A stretch of 41,445 nucleotides of DNA from JANMZR01 sp031383555 (GTDB taxonomy: Bacteria; Bacteroidota; Bacteroidia; Cytophagales; Spirosomataceae): positions 1 through 41,445 of the forward strand of contig JANMZR010000133.1 in the NCBI GenBank assembly GCA_031383555.1, given 5' to 3'. This document shows positions 15,934 through 21,867 of the stretch, piece by piece (the stretch's first letter is position 1; every line of letters begins with the position of its first letter). The notes beneath the pieces are model-generated. The model did no database searches, was not told the origin of the DNA, and saw nothing but the letters and a program-made list of their open reading frames with translations. Position numbers and translations under genes: made by a program.

Positions 15934-17256
15934 CTATTTCTTGGTTTTAATTTTCAAAACTATAATTTCTCCAACTTTTCTGCCCATTATAAGGCCGTTA
16001 TCAAGGGCTTGCATATAATGTATTCCACCCCAAAACCTGCTTATTGAGGCTTCATCTGCAGCTGCTTGAAACGATTTGTATGAGCGTGCGGGCAAGCCAA
16101 ATTGAACTTCGGTTGAATCGGTAAAAGAAAAATTTTCGCCAAATAATTTTGTTAAAGCTGTTGCTGAGGCCCCAGAAACAACACTGTGGCCACTTGTATA
16201 CTCTGGAAATGGTGGTGTTTGCAAAGTCGGAATCCAGTCTTTATCCATTTCCATATTAATTACCGTTTCTGGTCGAATGGTTTTGAATTTATATTTTTCG
16301 TTCCAACAGGCTATAAATCCATCATATAAACCCAATGAAACTAATAAATAAGCTTCAGCAGTTTGCATCATATTTGATTTTTTTTGCTTTGATATTTGAC
16401 TCACAATGCTCATCCAATGGCCACCAGGTGATATTTTTTTTGTGGCAAACATAGCATGCCCTGTAACATTCATTTTAAAAGGGTTGCAATCCCAAAAGTT
16501 AGCGATTTCTCTTTGTTCGTCAGTAAGGTTTTTCACAGCATCATGCACTTCCAATACCTGTTTATAATAATCAGAATTTTTGTTGGTCATGTCAAATTTA
16601 TAGGGGGCTTCTACAGGTACTTGGGCCGCCGAATCCAAAACTGCAGTTCTAATTGTGTTCCAAAAAGGCTCAACAGCATCCATATAAGCTGGGGGAGTCG
16701 GTACCCAAGTACCCTTATCTTGCGTAACTGTATATCTGAAACCACGTGTTTGCTTATAATTATCACCTTTCGAATATTCCATAATATGATTGGCAATGGC
16801 TTCACCAAATGCGATAGAACGTTCCATTACATCACTAGGAATATTTATTTTCTCGTATTTTTCAGCTTGTTTTTTGTCAAACTCATCATATAAATTGGCA
16901 CTAAAAGTAAGGGTTTTGCCAATTTTTAAATAAGCAATACGAGCAGCAATTTCAAAAATATATTCTTTACCAACTTCAGGTTTTGGACTTTCTTTAAAAC
17001 CCTTTATTTGGCCAGCCATCGATAAATAATTTGGCGAACTTGGCACCATGGCTTCATATGCAGCTAAACTTGAATAAAAGTAAATTCGACTAGCCACAGG
17101 AGGTGAAAAAATATCGTGCACCATAACCTGAGTCACTTGATCTTGCACATCACGCAAAAAATCGGAATTTGCTGCTTCAACTTTATAGTTTTCATTGGCT
17201 TTTTTACAAGAAAATGTAATCGCCACAATAAGTAGTATAAACTTTATATTTTTCAA
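15934..17256 (-). CDS. Vanadium-haloperoxidase/PAP2-like lipoprotein
   Basis: A 440-residue lipoprotein with signal and lipobox IVAITFSC (Cys17). It belongs to the vanadium-dependent haloperoxidase / acid phosphatase (PAP2-like) superfamily. All parts of the vanadate/phosphate site are visible: KYKFKTIRPE (R328 in a K-x6-RP motif), the YTSGHS segment with H357, and SRFWGGIHY with H413. The N-terminal ~150 residues form the extra helical lobe typical of bacterial haloperoxidase-like proteins (HDIFSPPVASRIYFYSSLAAYEAM). Whether it is a haloperoxidase or a phosphatase cannot be settled by sequence alone. A TAATTTTG -7-like box lies at 17283-17276, giving a short leader. Location: outer-membrane or periplasmic, lipid-anchored. 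Confidence 0.85.
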   Translation of the reverse strand: MKNIKFILLIVAITFSCKKANENYKVEAANSDFLRDVQDQVTQVMVHDIFSPPVASRIYFYSSLAAYEAMVPSSPNYLSMAGQIKGFKESPKPEVGKEYIFEIAARIAYLKIGKTLTFSANLYDEFDKKQAEKYEKINIPSDVMERSIAFGEAIANHIMEYSKGDNYKQTRGFRYTVTQDKGTWVPTPPAYMDAVEPFWNTIRTAVLDSAAQVPVEAPYKFDMTNKNSDYYKQVLEVHDAVKNLTDEQREIANFWDCNPFKMNVTGHAMFATKKISPGGHWMSIVSQISKQKKSNMMQTAEAYLLVSLGLYDGFIACWNEKYKFKTIRPETVINMEMDKDWIPTLQTPPFPEYTSGHSVVSGASATALTKLFGENFSFTDSTEVQFGLPARSYKSFQAAADEASISRFWGGIHYMQALDNGLIMGRKVGEIIVLKIKTKK

Positions 17257-17352
17257 TGTTTTTATTTTTTTAATGCAAAATTACAAATTTTTTAATCAAA
17301 AATTTTTTCAATAGTAGGATGTATTTTTCATTTCTGAATTTTTCAGCAAAAA

Positions 17353-17375
17353 AAAAGAGCAAATACCACTCTTTT
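17353..17375 (-). terminator. Terminator of the small lipoprotein gene
   Basis: AAAAGAG (17353-17359) pairs with CTCTTTT (17369-17375); on the minus strand the stem is followed by a run of at least eight T. It lies 19 bp after the stop codon of the gene at 17394-17924. Confidence 0.75.
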
Positions 17376-17393
17376 GATTTTCGTACCAAATTG

Positions 17394-17924
17394 TTATCTA
17401 TCTATTTTTTCAAAAACATAGTAGGTACCACCGTCACGTGGATGCGAGTTTGCATCACGTAATTTGCCAATAATTAACCTTTTGGGGTCGTCGGTAAATA
17501 GTTGATAACCAGTGCTTTCAGCTAGCATAGTATAAAAATTTTGTTCGCAGTCCATCATTTCAGGGCTTCCGGCCATTTTTGTACCACCAATTCCTTTTAT
17601 AGTTATTTTTCCAACATTAGTTGAAGCATCAAAACTATTGAATACAATAGTTCCAAAATACCTATTAACTGGTGCTTGGCCTGAAAACGAAAAGCTTGTT
17701 TTGTCTTCATTTAATTGGTTGTCAAATTCAAAAGTGATATCCTTGTTAGGTTTATTTTGGTGGCAAACGCCAGTAGATGCATCGCTTAAAAAAAGTGAAA
17801 CAGCTTTCCATTTTCCTATTAAAGCTTTTGAATACAATTCGTCGCTTGAATTTTCAGTTGTAATATTTTCTTTGGAGCAAGCCAATATTAAACTCATGAA
17901 TAGAAATAATTTCATTTTATGCAT
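17394..17924 (-). CDS. Small lipocalin-like lipoprotein, function unknown
   Basis: A 176-residue (173 from the second Met at 17915) lipoprotein with signal and lipobox MSLILACSKEN. After the anchor it has ALIGKWKAVSLFLSD, the GxW pattern of lipocalin-like/META-type beta-barrel lipoproteins common in Bacteroidota, then alternating beta-strand-like sequence ending GGTYYVFEKIDR. No catalytic motif is evident. It is monocistronic with its own terminator. The ligand, if any, is unknown. Confidence 0.65.
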   Translation of the reverse strand: MHKMKLFLFMSLILACSKENITTENSSDELYSKALIGKWKAVSLFLSDASTGVCHQNKPNKDITFEFDNQLNEDKTSFSFSGQAPVNRYFGTIVFNSFDASTNVGKITIKGIGGTKMAGSPEMMDCEQNFYTMLAESTGYQLFTDDPKRLIIGKLRDANSHPRDGGTYYVFEKIDR

Positions 17925-17986
17925 TTGTTTAAATATTTGTTTGGTTTAATGACAAGCAATTTTTGTAATAAGTTGGAAAATACATT

Positions 17987-18430
17987 CTAATATTTTCGAA
18001 TTAAAACAATTCCAATTACTAATAAAATAATACCGGCCATTCTTCCTAACGATAATTCCCGAATAGTATTTCCCAAAAGCCCAAAATGGTCCATAATGAT
18101 TGAAAGCACTAATTGGCCAGCTACTATTAAACTAAAAGTTAAAACCATTCCCAATCTTGGTAATACTATTACCACTGTGGCGACATAAAAAGCACCCAAA
18201 AGGCCACCCGTCCAAGCATACCATGGGGCATTTTTTACCAAAAGAAGTTGTTGCCATTTTACCCCGTAGGCAAAAGCAAGCACAATTAAACCTAGCAAAC
18301 CGGCTAGAAATGAGATAATTGCTGTAATAATTGGGCTGCCAACATGTGTTAGAAGCCGACCATTAAAACTGCCTTGAATTGGATAAATTGCACCGCACAA
18401 AAAGGCCAAAATAAAGAATATGTATTGCAT
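17987..18430 (-). CDS. YdcZ/DUF606 family small membrane transporter
   Basis: A 147-residue protein with four to five hydrophobic helices, matching the YdcZ (DUF606) family of the drug/metabolite transporter superfamily. Diagnostic segments are GAIYPIQGSFNGRLLTHVGSP near residues 13-33, ISFLAGLLGLIVLAF, PWYAWTGGLLGAFYVATVV, and LGMVLTFSLIVAGQLVLSIIMDHFG. Members work as single or paired half-size transporters; substrates are mostly undefined. The gene is short but complete for this family. It lies downstream of the DUF2130 gene across a 208-bp spacer made of degenerate repeats. Confidence 0.9.
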   Translation of the reverse strand: MQYIFFILAFLCGAIYPIQGSFNGRLLTHVGSPIITAIISFLAGLLGLIVLAFAYGVKWQQLLLVKNAPWYAWTGGLLGAFYVATVVIVLPRLGMVLTFSLIVAGQLVLSIIMDHFGLLGNTIRELSLGRMAGIILLVIGIVLIRKY

Positions 18431-18638
18431 TGTTTAATTGTTGTATTGTTATATTGCTGTATTTTTTTTATGTTGTTTTTTAAAATTAATGGGTTGCTGG
18501 TTTGTTGCATTGTTAAATTATTGAACCATTGGCTTGTTGGTTTGATTAATTAATGCATTATTAAATTGTTTGAATCAATATAATTTTTAAAAGACCCATT
18601 AACAATTAAACTAATTAACGATAAAACAATTTAACCTA
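18431..18638. repeat. Degenerate short-period repeat spacer (AACAATTYAAC-like)
   Basis: The 208-bp spacer is built of loosely repeated units that on the minus strand read like AACAATTTAAC, CAACAATTAAAC, AACAATGCAACAAACCAGCAACCC and AACAATACAACAATTAAAC, about 8-12 bases apart. No coding potential was seen. It looks like a low-complexity array formed by slippage, not a terminator or promoter. Confidence 0.5.
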
Positions 18639-19922
18639 TTAATCTTCAGAATTGAAATCATCATCAAAGCCAAGCATTTTAATGTCTTGTACGGCAGATC
18701 CAGCAATTCCCTTTACAGAGCCATACATATTAATTGTACTTGAGATTACTTTTTCTATATGTTTTTCACGGGTTTTCCAGATGCTTTGCATCGCACGTTT
18801 TTCTTTTGTTAAGCCATCTTGCATGGCGCTAAAACCTTCCACAATTGATTCTACACTCATTCTGAACTCAGTGCTGGTCAAATAGTCGTACAAGACACTC
18901 ATTTTATCACCTTTATTAGCTTGCACTATTTTCACGGAATTTATTCGTATTAGGCTGTCCCTAAGCACATAGGATAGTGCTTTGAACTCTTCAAAAGTAC
19001 AAATCCAAATGCCTTCCTTTTCTCCAAATCTAGGCATATCTTTTGGCATTGTTTGGGTTACAATTACTCCAATATCAACGCCAATATCTCGCATGTCAAC
19101 TTTAAATTTTTCTATCCAAGTTGGCTGAAAATCTTTTGTTCGTTTGCTTTCATAATATATTTTGCCACATTGCTGGCCAGTTCGGTCATAAACTACCTGG
19201 ATACAATCGCCTCCACGAGCTCCTTTTTTTATTTCTTCGAGATGGTCATATGGGAATTTCGACTCAATCCATTCTTCAATTGCAAGCTCTTGGACTTCGC
19301 CTTGTAGTTGCATAGAGCCTTGTTCGGCCTTTCGGCGCATTTCTTCCACTAGTTTTTTTTGGTCTTCAAGTTGTTTTTCGTATTCTTTAAACTTTAGCTC
19401 ATTTTTAATATTCTCTTCTTTCTTTACTTTCTCCTCAATTTCAGCCGCTTTTTCTAAGGCAAATTTTTTCATGCCCAACTCCATATTTTCACGCTCCTCT
19501 TTTATGGCCTTTTCTTTTTCCATAAACTCAATTTCTAATTTTTTTAGCTTAGAAATTTTCTGAGTTTGTTCTTCATTGTCTTTTTTTAGTGCGAGTATAA
19601 GTTCATCATTTTCAGCCTCAATTTTCTTTTTAATTTGCTCCATCAATTCAACTTGTTGAATTTTCAATTTTGCCTCATTTTCAGCTTGTTGGGCTTTTAG
19701 TTTAGCTTCATTTTCAGCTTGTTGAGCTTTTAGTTTTGCCGCATTTTCTTGCTCTTTAAGCTTTAAATCTGCCAATTGTTTTGTTTGCCATTCTTGCGCT
19801 TTTTGGTTAAATTCAGCTTTTAGTTTTTCAGAAACTTCTTTTTCTAGATTATTTTTCAAAGCGGCTTCTATTGCAAATTCATGCTTACAATTTGGGCAGG
19901 TTATCGTGTTTTGAGTGGGCAT
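18639..19922 (-). CDS. DUF2130 coiled-coil protein with N-terminal zinc-knuckle-like motif
   Basis: A 427-residue protein. The N-terminus ITCPNCKHEF has one CxxC pair, suggesting half a metal site. Residues ~20-210 are a long charged coiled coil that includes an 11-residue unit AKLKAQQAENE repeated at 62-72 and 73-83, and in altered form at 84-94. The C-terminal ~210 residues form the DUF2130 domain: ESKFPYDHLEEIKKGARGGDC, YESKRTKDFQPTWIEKFKVDM and DIGVIVTQTMPKDMP. This domain has a restriction-endonuclease-like look (D-x-n-E-S-K), but I make no claim of nuclease activity. It is a soluble protein of unknown role. Confidence 0.9.
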   Translation of the reverse strand: MPTQNTITCPNCKHEFAIEAALKNNLEKEVSEKLKAEFNQKAQEWQTKQLADLKLKEQENAAKLKAQQAENEAKLKAQQAENEAKLKIQQVELMEQIKKKIEAENDELILALKKDNEEQTQKISKLKKLEIEFMEKEKAIKEERENMELGMKKFALEKAAEIEEKVKKEENIKNELKFKEYEKQLEDQKKLVEEMRRKAEQGSMQLQGEVQELAIEEWIESKFPYDHLEEIKKGARGGDCIQVVYDRTGQQCGKIYYESKRTKDFQPTWIEKFKVDMRDIGVDIGVIVTQTMPKDMPRFGEKEGIWICTFEEFKALSYVLRDSLIRINSVKIVQANKGDKMSVLYDYLTSTEFRMSVESIVEGFSAMQDGLTKEKRAMQSIWKTREKHIEKVISSTINMYGSVKGIAGSAVQDIKMLGFDDDFNSED

Positions 19923-19974
19923 ATATTACTAATTTAAATTCGTATAAAATTAGGATTACTTTTGATATAAAAAA

Positions 19975-20004
19975 AGTTGGCATGGTTTACAAACCAGCCA
20001 ACTT
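19975..20004 (-). terminator. Terminator of the lactonase-like gene
   Basis: AAGTTGGC (19975-19982 region) pairs with GCCAACTT (19997-20004), extended inside by TGGTTT/AAACCA with one bulged base and a 3-base loop. A T-run follows on the minus strand, about 20 bp after the lactonase stop codon. Confidence 0.88.
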
Positions 20005-20025
20005 CCATGAAAAAAAACTTTGAAA

Positions 20026-21144
20026 TTACAACAACTTCAAACAAATAGGCATACTTACCTTTATTTCTTTCCCAGTAGCCGTTATTTTTCCCGTAATTTT
20101 ATTTCTTTTGAAAATGGTAACATTGTCAGAATTTTGGTTAGCAACTAAAATGAAGGCACCGTCGTCCGTTATCAGGAAATTTCTTGGCCAAGCGCCGTTA
20201 ACAGATTGTATATCAACTAGTTTTAACTTGCCATCGCTTTCTATATTGTAAATTGCCAAGCTATTATGACCTCTGTTTGAGCCATATAAATACTTCCCAT
20301 CGGGCGAAATATGGATATCAGCACAATAGGAAACTTCTTTGTAATTAGCGGGTAAAGTTGAAATATTTTGGAATTGGCTTAATTTGTTGTTTTCATTTTT
20401 GAAACAAGTTATTGTATTATCTAATTCATTAATTACATATACCAATTTTCCATTTTGATGAAAAGCCAAATGCCGAGGTCCTGCTCCGGGTTTCAGATTT
20501 GTAATTCCATCTTTAAGAAGCTCCAGTTTTGAATCATTAATTTTATAATGAGCTACTTGGTCTGTGCCTAGGTCAACGGCAAAAAGCTCGTTTTTGCCAG
20601 GAATCCAATTTGTTGAATGAAGGTGTGCCTTTTCTTGTCGTCCTTTGTCTGGGCCAGCGCCTGAATGTTGGATTACTTGCGGATTTTCCGCCAAACTTCC
20701 ATTTTTGTTTATTTGAAAAAGGCTTAAATTACCGCCAGAGTAATTGGCAACTGCCAATAAATTGCCATCTTTATTAATTTCCAAATGACAAGGATCGTCA
20801 CCCATTGCTGAAACAGAGTTGATTAAACTCAATTCTCCAGATTTAGAGTCGAAATTATAGGCATTAATTGCACCTTTATTACCCGTTTCAGATACCGCAT
20901 AAACAAACTTTTTATCCTCCGAAACGGTTAGATAAGATGGATTTTTAATGTCTTTAGCAATAGAAACTGGTGCAAAATCTCCAGTTTTTGTATTGAATTT
21001 GAATACATAAATACCTTCACTGGCTTTTTTGGTATAGGTACCAATGATGAGATATTTGTTCGGATCTGGAAGTTGCTTTTTTTGTGAAATCATATTGAAA
21101 TTTATACTAAATGATAAAAATATTAAAAGAATGATTTTTTTCAT
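20026..21144 (-). CDS. Secreted lactonase-family seven-bladed beta-propeller (6-phosphogluconolactonase-like)
   Basis: A 372-residue protein counted from the ATG at 21144; a longer frame starts at 21180, but the signal peptide (MKKIILLIFLSFSINF) begins at 21144. It has the lactonase/Pgl beta-propeller pattern: YLIIGTYTKKASEGIYVFKFN at the start, NPSYLTVSEDKKFVYAVSE, GDDPCHLEINKDGNLLAVANYSGG, HLHSTNWIPGKNELFAVDLGTD, GAGPRHLAFHQNGKLVYVINE and ADIHISPDGKYLYGSNRGH. Cytoplasmic relatives hydrolyse 6-phosphogluconolactone. With a signal peptide this one acts in the periplasm, so another sugar lactone, or another role, is likely. Confidence 0.88.
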   Translation of the reverse strand: MKKIILLIFLSFSINFNMISQKKQLPDPNKYLIIGTYTKKASEGIYVFKFNTKTGDFAPVSIAKDIKNPSYLTVSEDKKFVYAVSETGNKGAINAYNFDSKSGELSLINSVSAMGDDPCHLEINKDGNLLAVANYSGGNLSLFQINKNGSLAENPQVIQHSGAGPDKGRQEKAHLHSTNWIPGKNELFAVDLGTDQVAHYKINDSKLELLKDGITNLKPGAGPRHLAFHQNGKLVYVINELDNTITCFKNENNKLSQFQNISTLPANYKEVSYCADIHISPDGKYLYGSNRGHNSLAIYNIESDGKLKLVDIQSVNGAWPRNFLITDDGAFILVANQNSDNVTIFKRNKITGKITATGKEIKVSMPICLKLL

Positions 21145-21215
21145 AATGATTATTTTTCTAAAATTGTAGTTTGAATTCATGAACTTATTTTACCTTTTTT
21201 TGATGAGTTGGTGAA

Positions 21216-21506
21216 TTAAAATTCGTCCTTAAAGTTCATTTTTGAATGTAAAATTCTATTTACAAATAGGCAATTTTTCCAAATTTCATAAATTAAAACA
21301 TGTTGTTCGAAAGGCCAAGCATATCAATCATTTGGAATATCGTTTCTTTTATGCCCAATTGCAGAATTTTGTCTTAATAGTAATAAATTATTGTCGATTT
21401 CAAAACTATATTCAAACATTTTTGAAGATTCAAACTTATTATAAGTATAGTCTAGAATACTTTCAATATCATTACTTGCGGATTCTGAAAGCTCCAGATT
21501 AAGCAT
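21216..21506 (-). pseudogene. ParE-type toxin gene interrupted by an in-frame TGA
   Basis: From ATG 21506 the frame encodes MLNLELSESASNDIESILDY, a RelE/ParE-superfamily toxin start, and continues through SAIGHKRNDIPND to a TGA at 21324-21326. After that single stop the same frame stays open for 36 more codons, with family-like sequence YAWPFEQHVLIYEIW, then NRILHSKMNFKDEF, ending TAA at 21216-21218. An intact product would be about 96 residues, the usual ParE size. Residues after the stop form the last strands and the conserved C-terminal (I/V)LHxxM motif, so the truncated product is probably inactive. The start overlaps the antitoxin stop by 8 bp. A sequencing error is the main alternative. 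Confidence 0.75.
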
Positions 21507-21777
21507 TTTGTAATACTTTATTTTGATGCTTCTGAAGTACTTTATTAGCAATAGTAGTTATAAGTTCTTTTGAATATTTGACTGTCCTTCCTTCTCTAAC
21601 ATCATCAATTCCTTTTTGAACTTCAGCCATTACTGAAGCAATTCGTCTATTTTCCTGCTCATCCATTTCTTTTTTTATAGCAGCCTCAGCAGCAGCTGTT
21701 ATTGATCGATAAAGACCTTTTTCGACTTGACTTTGCAGATAGGTTTCGTAAGTTTTGTTTATATCTATTCTTGCCAT
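21499..21777 (-). CDS. ParD-type ribbon-helix-helix antitoxin
   Basis: A 92-residue protein with the layout of ParD/CopG-like antitoxins: an N-terminal ribbon-helix-helix (MARIDINKTYETYLQSQVEKGLYRSITAAAEAAIK) that would bind operator DNA as a dimer, and an acidic/charged C-terminal helix that neutralises the toxin. The C-terminus contains a near repeat, NKVLQKHQNKVLQNA, perhaps a small duplication. It overlaps the ParE-like gene by 8 bp, the normal toxin-antitoxin arrangement. An 11-bp direct repeat lies 36 bp upstream and may be its own operator. It looks intact although its toxin is interrupted. Confidence 0.8.
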   Translation of the reverse strand: MARIDINKTYETYLQSQVEKGLYRSITAAAEAAIKKEMDEQENRRIASVMAEVQKGIDDVREGRTVKYSKELITTIANKVLQKHQNKVLQNA

Positions 21778-21812
21778 GATTATAATTTTAAAAGAGAAAC
21801 TAATGCAGTAAT

Positions 21813-21834
21813 ACTACAGTAAAACTACAGTAAA
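21813..21834. promoter_or_regulatory. Tandem 11-bp direct repeat, candidate ParD operator
   Basis: ACTACAGTAAA occurs twice head to tail (21813-21823 and 21824-21834), with a partial third copy (GCAGTAAT) just before. The repeat lies between the antitoxin start and the next upstream gene, where ribbon-helix-helix antitoxins normally bind for autoregulation. Confidence 0.45.
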
Positions 21835-21867
21835 ATTTTGTAAATTAAAAATTTAAATGTAAAAATT

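Noticed and set aside
18431..18638. CRISPR-like array
   Set aside because: The units are degenerate, too short and lack unique spacers.
21324..21551. 75-residue ParE-like frame as an intact short toxin
   Set aside because: The family-like sequence continues past the stop, and the part before ATG 21506 overlaps the antitoxin.
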